Positions 1 through 9,486 of a DNA stretch of 64,000 nucleotides are shown in pieces. Both the position numbers and the translations under genes were made by a program. Each line of letters begins with the position of its first letter. The stretch's first letter is position 1. The stretch is from Neocallimastix lanati (nom. inval.) (taxonomy: Eukaryota > Neocallimastigomycota > Neocallimastigomycetes > Neocallimastigales > Neocallimastigaceae), in contig JACVTC010000047.1 in NCBI GenBank assembly GCA_016946835.1, forward strand, positions 711,001-775,000, written 5' to 3'. Under the pieces are notes generated by a model, which worked only from the letters and a program-made list of their open reading frames with translations, searched no databases and had not been told where the DNA came from.

Positions 1-330
1 AAAAATTTTATCAATATATCCGTAATTTTGGTTAAGCTTTTTTTTTTTTTTATTTAATATTATACTATTATTTATTAAAGAAAAATATTTATAAGGTATT
101 ACTTTTATTATTATTATTATTATTATAACTATTATTTAATAATAATATTATTGTTATTGATATTGTTACATTCATTATTGTTATTAATATTATTAATGTT
201 AATGTAATAATAATTATTAATTACAATTTTTTATTATTCAAAAATTTTTATTTTTTCTTCATATTTTTGTTATTATTATTAAATTTAAAGCTTAGGTGAT
301 TGATAATATAATATATTTTTTTTTTTTAAT
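1..330. other. AT-rich intergenic DNA, nothing recognised
   Basis: Only A/T runs and short ATT repeats are seen. It lies downstream of the repeat-protein gene that ends at 331. In the minus-strand reading after that stop I see no continuation of the protein repeat in any frame. Confidence 0.6.
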
Positions 331-2667
331 TTAAATATATTTAACAATAAAATCTCTTATTTCAATGGAAATTTGTTTTTTATTATAAAGAGATGAAATA
401 TATTTTAAAATATTAAAATTTTTATCATTTATATTATTAATATTAATATTATGACTACAAAAATATTGTTTCAATTTACTAATATCATTCATTTTAATTA
501 AATCGATAATTGTTGCCCTTTCTTTATTGAAATGACTTAATAAATAATCTATAATAATTACAGATACATTTTTAATAAAAATCATTGAATATTTAATTAT
601 ATCGAAATATTCATCATTTAAATCCTTAATTTCAATATTATTTTCTTTTATATAACGTTTTAATTTTTCAATATCATTATTTTGAATGATATAAATTATA
701 TCTTTTCTCGTTTTATTATAATGAGCTAAAATAAATAATTTTACATTAAGTGAGATAACATTTTTATTATAAAGTTCAATTGACAAATCTTTGATATTGA
801 AATATTTATCATCAAAATTTTTAAACACAATATTATTTATTTTAGAATATTCTTTCAATATATCAATATTATTTTTGTGAATTAATTCAATGATTTCATT
901 TCTTTTTTGATCATAATGATTGAATATAAAGTCTTTGATTTGGGATGATATTATACCAGAATTAAAAAGGTTCATTGAATAATTTAAAATATCAAAATCA
1001 TAATTATTTAATGATTTTAAATAAAAATTATTAATTTCAACAAAATTCTTTAAATTATTATATTTATTTTCTTTTATTAAATTTTTAAAAATTTGTGTAC
1101 CGTTTTTATTGTGGTTAGCTTTAATAAAATTTATAATTTCAGGTTTAACATCATATAAATAAGAACTAGTATATTTTACAATATTAAAATGATTACCATT
1201 TAAATTATCAAGTATAATATTATTTTCAAAAACATATTTTTTTAATTCATTGATATCATTTTTCTTAATAATTTCAATTATTTCTCTTCTTCTTTTGTCA
1301 TATGCCAAAATAATATAATCTCTAACTTTGAAAGAAATAATTTCTTGGTCATATAATGAAAAGGAATAACGAATAATATCAAAATATGTATCATTATAAG
1401 ATTTTAGTTCAATATTATTCATTTCAATATATTCTTTTAATTCTTGATAATTATTTTTGTTAATTATTTCAACAATAATATGTCTTTTTTTATTTAGATG
1501 AGTAAGAACAAAAATTTTCATATTCAAGGAGATATGATTCGTATTTAATCTGACATATTTTAATAAATTGAAATCATCATCATATATTTCTTCAAGATAA
1601 ATATTATTATCTTCAATATATTTTTTTAATTTCTTTACATTATCATATCTTATTAATTCGACTATTCTATATCTTTTTCTATTATAGTGACTTAAAACGA
1701 AATATTTCATGGTTGATGAAATACAATTTTCACAAAAATTTATATATTGAATTAAATTAAAATACTTGTCATTTAAGCTTTCAAATTCAATATCATGAAT
1801 ATCAATGTATCTTTTCAAATCACTTATACAATCATTTCTTATTAATTCAATAATTTCATATCTTTTTTGATTATAATGACTTAAAATAAACCATTGCATT
1901 GTATTAGGAAAAATGAAATCGCTTGAAGATTTGACATAATCTATAATACTGAAGTGATTATCATCGAGGTCTCTTAATTCAATATTATTTTTTATAAGAA
2001 ACTTTTTTATTTCAGCTATATCATTTTTTTTCATTAATTCGATAATCTTTTCTCTTTTCTTATCAAAATGATGAATAATGAAAGACTTCATTTTAAAAGA
2101 AACATTATTATTTGCATTATTTGAATATTCAATTACATCAAAATCATCATCATTTAATTGCTTAAATTCAATATGATTATTTTTAAGATAATCATATAAT
2201 TTTATGGTATCATTAGTTTTAATTAACTCAATAACCTCCTTTCTATGTTTATTATAATTATTTAAAATATAATTGTATATTTCATCCGATATGATATCTT
2301 TACTGTAAAGATACTTTGAATATTTTAAAATATTAAAATATTTGTAATTTAAGTCCTTCAATTTAATGTTATTTTCAATAATGAATTTTTGTAATTCATT
2401 CAAATTGTTTTCATTCATTATATTAACAATCATTGATATATTCTTATCATAATGAAATATTACGAAATCTTTAATTTTTGAAGAAATTACTTTTTTTTCA
2501 TATATAGAGCAGGTGTAACTAACAATATTGAAATATTTATTACAAAAAATTTTAAATTCTATGTTATTGTCATTAACATAATTTATTAATTCATTTAAAT
2601 TATTATTTTCAATTAAATATTGTATTTCGTTTATATTTTTATATTTATTTTCCATTTTTTTAATCAT
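331..2667 (-). CDS. Giant ~60-residue-repeat (ankyrin-like) protein, intact paralogue
   Basis: An uninterrupted 778-codon frame made almost entirely of about 12-13 copies of a ~60-residue unit. The unit reads roughly KR..IIELIK.NDI..LK.YI..NNIEL..LND.YFNII.Y, followed by a variable segment and ..IS..MK.FIL.HY. The spacing suggests paired helices, like degenerate ankyrin repeats, but the canonical ankyrin TPLH and GAN motifs are absent. I see no signal peptide, membrane segment or catalytic motif. From the unit beginning KRRREIIEIIKKND to its C-terminus it aligns unit for unit with the product of the gene at 6262-8481, so the two are tandem paralogues. It stops where that paralogue continues with more units. 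The start may be Met1 or Met5 (MENK). Function unknown; binding or scaffolding is only an inference from the repeat architecture. Confidence 0.8.
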   Translation of the reverse strand: MIKKMENKYKNINEIQYLIENNNLNELINYVNDNNIEFKIFCNKYFNIVSYTCSIYEKKVISSKIKDFVIFHYDKNISMIVNIMNENNLNELQKFIIENNIKLKDLNYKYFNILKYSKYLYSKDIISDEIYNYILNNYNKHRKEVIELIKTNDTIKLYDYLKNNHIEFKQLNDDDFDVIEYSNNANNNVSFKMKSFIIHHFDKKREKIIELMKKNDIAEIKKFLIKNNIELRDLDDNHFSIIDYVKSSSDFIFPNTMQWFILSHYNQKRYEIIELIRNDCISDLKRYIDIHDIEFESLNDKYFNLIQYINFCENCISSTMKYFVLSHYNRKRYRIVELIRYDNVKKLKKYIEDNNIYLEEIYDDDFNLLKYVRLNTNHISLNMKIFVLTHLNKKRHIIVEIINKNNYQELKEYIEMNNIELKSYNDTYFDIIRYSFSLYDQEIISFKVRDYIILAYDKRRREIIEIIKKNDINELKKYVFENNIILDNLNGNHFNIVKYTSSYLYDVKPEIINFIKANHNKNGTQIFKNLIKENKYNNLKNFVEINNFYLKSLNNYDFDILNYSMNLFNSGIISSQIKDFIFNHYDQKRNEIIELIHKNNIDILKEYSKINNIVFKNFDDKYFNIKDLSIELYNKNVISLNVKLFILAHYNKTRKDIIYIIQNNDIEKLKRYIKENNIEIKDLNDEYFDIIKYSMIFIKNVSVIIIDYLLSHFNKERATIIDLIKMNDISKLKQYFCSHNININNINDKNFNILKYISSLYNKKQISIEIRDFIVKYI

Positions 2668-2844
2668 TGAACTTCCTTAATAAAATTAATTAATTAATAA
2701 ATAAATAAATAAATAAATAACTTAAAAGTAATTATATTATTTAGTAATATAATTTTTGGATTTATATAATTATTTAGTGTAACTATGAAAAAATTACCCA
2801 TTAATTTAAAATAAGCAATTAATAGAATTGTAATTTTAGATTTA

Positions 2845-2880
<36 letters not shown>

Positions 2881-3237
2881 TATATACATGGACGTTTTAA
2901 TATTATATTTCAAATTATTATAATTTATATTAAAACTATTAATAAATTCATTATTTATTATAATTAATATGGTATTTATTTATAGCTTTTTAATAAAATA
3001 TTTTTATTTTTGTATTATAAATTTTTTTATATTTATAAATTTATATAAAATACAATAAATAAAATTAATTAAATTTATGTATCATACATAGAACAGAATA
3101 AAAAAAATATTTTATAATATATATATTTCATTTATTACATTTATTACAATGTAAAATGTAAAATATAAAATATAAAATATAATTTATTTATAATTTATTA
3201 TTTATTATATATTATATATTATATATTATATATTATA

Positions 3238-3496
3238 TATTATTTATTATTTATTATTTATTATTTATTATTTATTATTTATTATTTATTATTTATTATT
3301 TATTATTTATTATTTATTATTTATTATTTATTATTTATTATTTATTATTTATTATTTATTATTTATTATTTATTATTTATTATTTATTATTTATTATTTA
3401 TTATTTATTATTTATTATTTATTATTTATTATTTATTATTTATTATTTGTTATTTATTATTTATTATTTATTATTTATTATTTATTATTTATTATT
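3238..3496. repeat. 7-bp tandem repeat (ATTATTT)n
   Basis: A nearly perfect array of the 7-mer ATTATTT, roughly 37 units, with one visible substitution (TTATTTG near 3450). It sits directly downstream of the repeat gene that ends at 3524. The rest of the spacer 2668-3523 is AT-rich and holds an (AT)n run near 2852-2882; no gene was seen there. Confidence 0.9.
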
Positions 3497-3523
3497 ATAA
3501 CCATCATTTATAAAAATATATTT

Positions 3524-4561
3524 TTAAATAAATATATATAAATAAGAACAAGTATGTAAAAATAACATAAATAAATAAAATTTCATATAATATCTAAGAA
3601 TTTGTTGAGAAATAAAGAATGATTCGTCATCATCAAGTATTATAAATATAATAGCGAATAGGGAAATCAAAATAATAAAAATTAAATTTGAAAATATAAA
3701 TAAATATAAATGTTTCCCTACAATATTACATAACCAAGAATATAGAGAATATAGAGAATATAGAAAATAGCTGAAGTTATTTTTTGAATTCTTATATTTA
3801 TTTGATCTGTTTCTTTGACTACAAATTTTTGAAATTAAATTAGTATAACAATAGTTATTATTATTTCTATTGTTAGAATTACTATTAGAATAACTTATTG
3901 AGGGTTTATAATAATTGATTTTTATAAGAGGGTTAAAGAATTTGTTAAATAACTGTTGTTTTCCTCTATCTTTAAATAGTGATTCCCAAGAATTATAACT
4001 AAATTTGTTTCTTTCCTTTTCTAATATATATTTCAAATTTATTTTAGATAAAGATTTTTTATTTTTTGATGTTAATAACATCATAATAATAAAATTATTA
4101 GTGTAAATATAATGATTTAAAATTATTTCTAAAACATTAAAATCAAATGTTAAAATATTTAATAATAATCTATTGCTATCATATTTTAATGCATTATTTA
4201 TACATTCTGCATCTATACCATTCTTTAACAAATAATTCAAATGTCTTATGTTGAATTGATTATTATTTGATTTCCATAATTCTAATAAAAGTTGATCTCC
4301 CCTATTATTTATTTTAACATTATGTTTTAATAAAATATTTGCTATAGTGTAGTTATTATTAGATAGTGCATGAAATAATGGAGAATCCTGAATTTGAGTA
4401 TAATCTGGAATAGAAAAAATTTCAATAAAAAATTTAATTATTTCATTGGATGCTTTATTGACTATAGCATAATTTAATAAATTAAAATTTTTATCATTCA
4501 AATCGGTTATTGTAATATTATTATTAAGGATATAATATTTTAATGAAATTATTATCTTCCA
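3524..4561 (-). CDS. C-terminal part of interrupted repeat protein: ankyrin-like plus membrane module
   Basis: The frame is open from about 4561 and has no ATG of its own at the top; the first repeat residues read LKYYILNNN.....DLNDKNFNLLNYA, continuing the pattern of the upstream gene. Next comes a more ankyrin-like section (DSPLFHALSNNNY.IANILLKHN.KIN), then a Ser/Asn-rich linker with SNSNSNNRNNNN. Near the C-terminus is a strongly hydrophobic stretch (LYLFIFSNLIFIILISLFAI) and a second one close to the end, so the chain is probably membrane anchored. It is separated from the 4567-6261 fragment by two apparent frameshifts in one repeat unit. It is best read as the C-terminus of one long gene starting at 8481, not as a gene of its own. 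Function unknown. Confidence 0.65.
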   Translation of the reverse strand, partial: WKIIISLKYYILNNNITITDLNDKNFNLLNYAIVNKASNEIIKFFIEIFSIPDYTQIQDSPLFHALSNNNYTIANILLKHNVKINNRGDQLLLELWKSNNNQFNIRHLNYLLKNGIDAECINNALKYDSNRLLLNILTFDFNVLEIILNHYIYTNNFIIMMLLTSKNKKSLSKINLKYILEKERNKFSYNSWESLFKDRGKQQLFNKFFNPLIKINYYKPSISYSNSNSNNRNNNNYCYTNLISKICSQRNRSNKYKNSKNNFSYFLYSLYSLYSWLCNIVGKHLYLFIFSNLIFIILISLFAIIFIILDDDESFFISQQILRYYMKFYLFMLFLHTCSYLYIFI

Positions 4562-4566
4562 TCATT

Positions 4567-6261
4567 TCAATAATATTTATTGTAATGATTTTTAATATAA
4601 ATTTTTATATCTAAAGGAATCAAATTTATTGGTTCATTTATGTAATCGATTATATTAAAATTATTATCATTTAATTGAATAAAATCGAAATCTCTTATTT
4701 TTCCAACATAATTTTTTAATTCATAGATATTATTATCTTCAATAAATTCAAATATTTTCCCTCTTTTTTTATTATAATGTGTAAGAATATAATTTTTTAT
4801 GTTTGGAGTAGCCTTCTTATTACAATAATTCAATAGATTAAAATAATCATCATTTAAATCTTCTAAATTAATATTATTATTTTTAATATATTCTTTAAGT
4901 TGATTTATATTTCCAAAATTAATAAAGTCAACAATTTCACCTCTATGTTTCTCATAATGATTTATAATATATTCTTTGATAGAAGAAGAATGAATTTTTA
5001 AATGATTATTTTTATTTATAATATTCCTTTCATTATTAATATAATCAATAATATTAAAGTATTTATCATTTAGATTTTTAAAATATTTTCCTTTTACTTC
5101 ATAATAAAGTTTTAATCTAACAATAGAATTGTATTTTTCAATAGCGTCTATTATATACGCTCGGTCATATGTATAATGAGTAATAATATATTTTTTCATA
5201 TTTTCTGTTATAGAATCGTCATTTGAAGAATATTCAATGATATTAAAATATTCATCATTTATATCTTTTAATTCTGAAATATTTTTGCTCATATGAATAT
5301 GATTATCTAGTAAATTAATATTATTTGTCTTAATTAATTCAATAATTGAAAGTCTTTCTTTATTCCAATGGGTTAAAATATAATTTTTCATCATAGACGA
5401 GTTACAATAGTTCAATAGGTTAAAATTTTTGTTATCAATATTTTTAAATTCTATAATATTACTTTTATTATAACGTTTCAATTCTTTAATATTATTCCAT
5501 TGAATCATTTTTATTATAATGCTTTTCATATCAAAAAATGTGTATATATAATTCAATATCTTATTATTAATACTTTTAATATTAGAAAAACAAAAATCTA
5601 AAATATTAAAACAATCTTTATTTATTTCTGGAAATTTTATATGATTGATATTAATGAAACGTTTTAATTCTTCAATATTATTTTGCAAAATTAAATTAAC
5701 AATATTACTTTTCTCTTTAGTATAATGATTTATAATATAATTTTTCATTTGAAGTGAAATCCTTTCTTCATAATGTAATTTTAAAGCATAAGCTGTCAAA
5801 TTAAAATTTTTTATACTTAATTGCTTTAATTCAATATTATTCTTTTCAATACAATTTTTTAAATTAGGAACGGTATTATCTTTGATTAACTTTAAAAGCT
5901 TTAATTTTTTTTTATCAGAACAATTAATATAAAACAAGACTTCGTATTGATTAGAATTTGAAAATATACTACAAAATGTTTCTAAATTAAAATATTTATC
6001 GTTTATGGAGCTAAATTCAATTTTATTTTTTTCAATGTATTTTTGCAATAGGTTTAAATTATTTTCTTTAATTAAATCAACAATTGTTCCTCTAGTTCTT
6101 TTATAATGAAATATCACATAATTTTGAATATTTATATTAATATTATTACATGAATTTTTGCAATAGTTGATAATATTGAAATAATCATCATCTAATTCCA
6201 TAAATTCAAAATTATTATTATTATCGTAATAACTTTTTATTTTATTGATATCATTCTTCTT
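4567..6261 (-). CDS. Middle part of interrupted repeat protein
   Basis: About nine copies of the ~60-residue unit, for example HYEKHRGEIVDFINFGNINQ followed by LKEYIKNNNINLEDLNDDYF. The frame is open from the codon immediately after the TAA at 6262-6264. The 20 codons before the first ATG (6201) read KKNDINKIKSYYDNNNNFEF, exactly the missing piece of a repeat unit. The first ATG is therefore an artefact of the stop, and this fragment continues the gene above it. The fragment ends at a TGA (4567-4569) in the middle of another unit, after NHYNKYY. Confidence 0.7.
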   Translation of the reverse strand, partial: KKNDINKIKSYYDNNNNFEFMELDDDYFNIINYCKNSCNNININIQNYVIFHYKRTRGTIVDLIKENNLNLLQKYIEKNKIEFSSINDKYFNLETFCSIFSNSNQYEVLFYINCSDKKKLKLLKLIKDNTVPNLKNCIEKNNIELKQLSIKNFNLTAYALKLHYEERISLQMKNYIINHYTKEKSNIVNLILQNNIEELKRFININHIKFPEINKDCFNILDFCFSNIKSINNKILNYIYTFFDMKSIIIKMIQWNNIKELKRYNKSNIIEFKNIDNKNFNLLNYCNSSMMKNYILTHWNKERLSIIELIKTNNINLLDNHIHMSKNISELKDINDEYFNIIEYSSNDDSITENMKKYIITHYTYDRAYIIDAIEKYNSIVRLKLYYEVKGKYFKNLNDKYFNIIDYINNERNIINKNNHLKIHSSSIKEYIINHYEKHRGEIVDFINFGNINQLKEYIKNNNINLEDLNDDYFNLLNYCNKKATPNIKNYILTHYNKKRGKIFEFIEDNNIYELKNYVGKIRDFDFIQLNDNNFNIIDYINEPINLIPLDIKIYIKNHYNKYY

Positions 6262-8481
6262 TTATAATTCTACTACGAAATATCTTTTTAGAGTATAATG
6301 ACTTATAATAAAATCTTTAGTGGATGGAGAAATCTTATTTTCAAGAAAATTACAGTATTGAATTAAATTGAAATTTTTATCATTTAAGCTGACAAGTTCA
6401 ATTTGATTAGCATTAATATATTTTTTCAAACTAATAATATCATTCTTTATTATGAGTTCTACTACAATCCATCTTTCTTTTATACAATGACCAAATATGA
6501 AATACTTTACTGCTTGAGACATTTTATTATTAGAAAAAAAATAGTAATTAGTGATTTTAAATGAATCATTATTAAGCATTTCGAATTCAATATTATTTTT
6601 TTCTATAATATTTACTAATTTTGAAATATTATTACTTTGAATTAAATTTTGAATTATTTTAAAATTATAATTATTATTAAATTTCTTGAAAATCAAATTC
6701 CTAATTTTTTGATTAATTTTTTTTTTATTATATAGATATTGAGTATATTTTAGAATATCAAAATGCTTACTGTTTATTATCTTTTGTTCATTATTTTGAT
6801 TTGATATATATTCTTTCAATTGTTCAAAATTATTTGATTTCATTAATTCTACTATTTTTGCTCTTTCCTTGCTGAAATGACATAATAAATAATCTATAAT
6901 ATCAACAGAAATGCCTTTAATACAAATCAAAGAATACTTGATTATATTGAAATATTCATCATTTACATTCTTAACTTCAATATCATTTTCTGTAATATAA
7001 CAGTTTAATTCTTCGATATCATTATTTTGAATGATATTTATAATATCATTCCTTAATTTATTATAATGTGCTAAAATAAAAAATTTTACATCATAAGAAA
7101 TAATCTTTTTTTTAAAAAGTTTTAAAGATAAATCTTTAAAATTAAAATACTTATCATCAAATTCTTCAAATATTATTTTATTTTTTTTGAAATATTCTTT
7201 CAATCTTTCAATATTGTTTTCATGAATTAAGTCAATGATTTTATTTCTTTTATAATCATAATGATCGAATATAAAGACTTTCATTTCAGATGATATTTTA
7301 TTAGATTTGAAAAGATTCTCTGTATAATCTAAAATCATGAAATCATTATTATTTAAGGATTTCAAAGAAAATTCGTTATGCTCCACAAACCTTTTTAACT
7401 CATCATATTTATTTTTTTTTATTAAATTGATAAGTATCTGGGTACCCTTGTTATCTTGATTAGTTACCACAAATTTTTTAATTTCAGATTTAATGCTATA
7501 TAAATACTTACAAGTATACGATACAATATTTAAATATTGATCGTTTAATTCGTTTAATTTTATATCATTTTCAATAATGCATTTTAATAAACCATCTAGA
7601 TCATTATTCTTTATATTTTCTATTATTTTTCTTCTTTTCCGATCAAAAGATGCTAAAACATAATCTTTTACTTCGCAATTAATAATATATTTTCTGTATA
7701 ATAAAAAAGTATGACTAATTATATCAAAATTTGAATCATTATATTCTTTTAATTCAATATTATTCTCTTCAATATATTTCACTAAATTTTTTATATTGTT
7801 TTTGCGGATTAATTCAACAATATCATATCTTTTCTTATTCACATGGGATAATACGAAAATCTTCATATTATATGAAATATTTGGTGTATGAATAACATAA
7901 TTTATTATATTAAAATATTTATTATTTAGACTTTCAAGTTCGATATCATGTTTTTCCAAATAGGACATTAGATTGTTTATATTGTTTTGTTTAATTAATT
8001 TTATTATTTCACATGTGGTTCTATCATAATGACTAATAACAAAATTTCTCATATTAATAGATATGTTGTTGATTGGGTTATTAATATATTCTAGGATATT
8101 AAAATATTTATCATTTAATTGTTTAAATTCAATATTTTGGGTTTCCATGTAATTTAACAACTTCTTAGAATCATCCTCTTTCAATAAATTAAAAATTATT
8201 GCTCTTTTTTTATCAAAATGTTCAATAATAAATTCTTTTACTCTTGTGGAAATATGATTTGATGGGGAACTCACATAGTTCATGATATTGAAGGAATCAT
8301 TATTTAATTCCTTTAATTCAATATTATTTTTATTAATATGGTATTCTAATTCTTTTATATCATTTTCATCTATTAACTTTAAGACTAATTTTCTTTTTAT
8401 ATTGTTATATTGTTCAAAAGAAATTAAATTTTTATCAAGAAGATATTTTGAACGTTTTGTGATATCGATTTCACATTCCAT
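6262..8481 (-). CDS. N-terminal part of interrupted giant repeat protein
   Basis: A 739-residue frame starting at ATG 8481 (MECEIDITKR). It is built of about 12 copies of the same unit as the 331-2667 gene. Landmark units such as the one containing NKGTQILINLIKKNKYDEL occur at the same relative place in both proteins. The frame ends in TAA right after KRYFVVEL, where other units read ELIK. The next codons in the same frame carry on with KKNDI, so the stop interrupts a repeat instead of ending the protein. It could be a nonsense mutation, a base-call error, or a real short product. No membrane segment is visible in this part. Confidence 0.75.
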   Translation of the reverse strand: MECEIDITKRSKYLLDKNLISFEQYNNIKRKLVLKLIDENDIKELEYHINKNNIELKELNNDSFNIMNYVSSPSNHISTRVKEFIIEHFDKKRAIIFNLLKEDDSKKLLNYMETQNIEFKQLNDKYFNILEYINNPINNISINMRNFVISHYDRTTCEIIKLIKQNNINNLMSYLEKHDIELESLNNKYFNIINYVIHTPNISYNMKIFVLSHVNKKRYDIVELIRKNNIKNLVKYIEENNIELKEYNDSNFDIISHTFLLYRKYIINCEVKDYVLASFDRKRRKIIENIKNNDLDGLLKCIIENDIKLNELNDQYLNIVSYTCKYLYSIKSEIKKFVVTNQDNKGTQILINLIKKNKYDELKRFVEHNEFSLKSLNNNDFMILDYTENLFKSNKISSEMKVFIFDHYDYKRNKIIDLIHENNIERLKEYFKKNKIIFEEFDDKYFNFKDLSLKLFKKKIISYDVKFFILAHYNKLRNDIINIIQNNDIEELNCYITENDIEVKNVNDEYFNIIKYSLICIKGISVDIIDYLLCHFSKERAKIVELMKSNNFEQLKEYISNQNNEQKIINSKHFDILKYTQYLYNKKKINQKIRNLIFKKFNNNYNFKIIQNLIQSNNISKLVNIIEKNNIEFEMLNNDSFKITNYYFFSNNKMSQAVKYFIFGHCIKERWIVVELIIKNDIISLKKYINANQIELVSLNDKNFNLIQYCNFLENKISPSTKDFIISHYTLKRYFVVEL

Positions 8482-8813
8482 TTTTGTTTAACGGATGAAA
8501 TATTTATCAATGAATTTTATATAATTGGTTTTAATTATAATACTCTAAGATTCTCTGTTATATATTGTACTACTATTATAAAGAGTTCTGACAATATTTT
8601 AAAACATAAAAGAATAGGGATAATCCAAAATATCTTATACTAAATAATTTTTCAATTCAATATCTTTTATAAATTATATTATTATTTTAGTTTTTCTTAT
8701 ATATTATTCTCTATTAATTTGATTTAAGTTTTTAAATTTATTTCTTCTTTTTATAAAACCAATTATCGTTACACTGTAGAAATGAAAAAAAAAAAAAAAA
8801 AAAATATTATGTC

Positions 8814-8849
<36 letters not shown>

Positions 8850-9178
8850 TAAAATAAAAAAAATTAAAATAATAAAAATGTTCATAAATGTAAGGTCCAT
8901 GTTCATTGTCATTTTTAAATTTGGACATAATACTTTTTTTTTTTTCAAAAAAAAGATAAAAATAAAAAATATTTTAAAATTAATTATTGTAGTTTTTCAT
9001 TAAGCTAAAATTTCTAATATATAAGCATATATTTTAACATTAAGTTACAATAAATAAGATTTTATAAAAAAAGTTATTATTAAAAAAAAAATTATTCTTT
9101 TATTTATTTATTTATTTATTCATAATTTATATTAATTTATCTTATCAATATCAATATATATTGTAAATTTTTTTTATT

Positions 9179-9486
9179 TGGAAGGGTATCCAAAAGGTTT
9201 TCCCTTGGCCGCATATTGGATCCAACCCCTACGATACTACGCTACATCTTAATCATAGGCATTGATGATATTATTTCCTAACGCCAATGATTACACCCAC
9301 TGGAGGGGTAAATGATTCCCATTCTGATGCTCGTTGTTAAAGAAGATATATGTAGGAATGAATAGGGAATACAGCCCCAGGCAGACATGTAACGACGTGT
9401 AGAGGGGTGACGCTGTACTAGTATACCAGTAAATATCACACTTTACAGTTATATCTGTTATGCTCATAATAAAAGATGGGTACTCA
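9179..9486. mobile_element. GC-richer island, candidate solo LTR or retroelement remnant
   Basis: This ~308-bp block has near-normal base composition inside an otherwise almost pure A/T region. Its edges read TGGAAGGGTATCC at the left and GATGGGTACTCA at the right (TG...CA termini). The flanking pentamers TTATT and TTATG match at four of five bases, suggestive of a target duplication. An AATAAAA-like motif lies near the right end. All frames on both strands are closed. I saw no tRNA, 5S, U-snRNA, SRP or RNase P signature. The LTR reading is tentative; a non-coding RNA or another repeat type is possible. Confidence 0.35.

Larger units (their letters stand above)
3524..8481 (-). pseudogene. Composite: one ~1,650-residue repeat gene broken by a stop and two frameshifts
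   Basis: The three fragments at 8481-6262, 6261-4567 and 4561-3524 form one collinear protein. The first two share a frame and are separated only by TAA at 6262-6264. The second and third are separated by a short patch in a third frame (4540-4590), which reads IIEMMEDNN, the expected consensus. The whole would be N-terminal ~60-residue repeats, then an ankyrin-like part, then a membrane anchor. Whether it is a pseudogene or a living gene with assembly indels cannot be decided here: homopolymer-rich AT DNA is prone to indel errors, but the TAA needs a substitution or balanced change. Confidence 0.6.

Noticed and set aside
6262-6264. Alternative genetic code (UAA as sense) to explain the in-frame stop
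   Set aside because: UAA/UAG end the other genes at the expected places (for example ABC transporter UAA, TMEM33-like UAA), and only one such codon is internal to this repeat gene.
8704-8928. 74-codon minus-strand frame (MSKFKNDNEHG...) upstream of the 8481 gene
   Set aside because: Most of it is encoded by (AT)n and poly-T (Y/I/F runs). A T-rich CAG acceptor-like site exists, but there is no donor in the first codons, so it does not join to the gene.
9179-9486. tRNA, 5S, snRNA or SRP RNA in the GC island
   Set aside because: No B-box (GGTTCRAATCC), 5S internal promoter, U-snRNA or SRP core motif was found on either strand.
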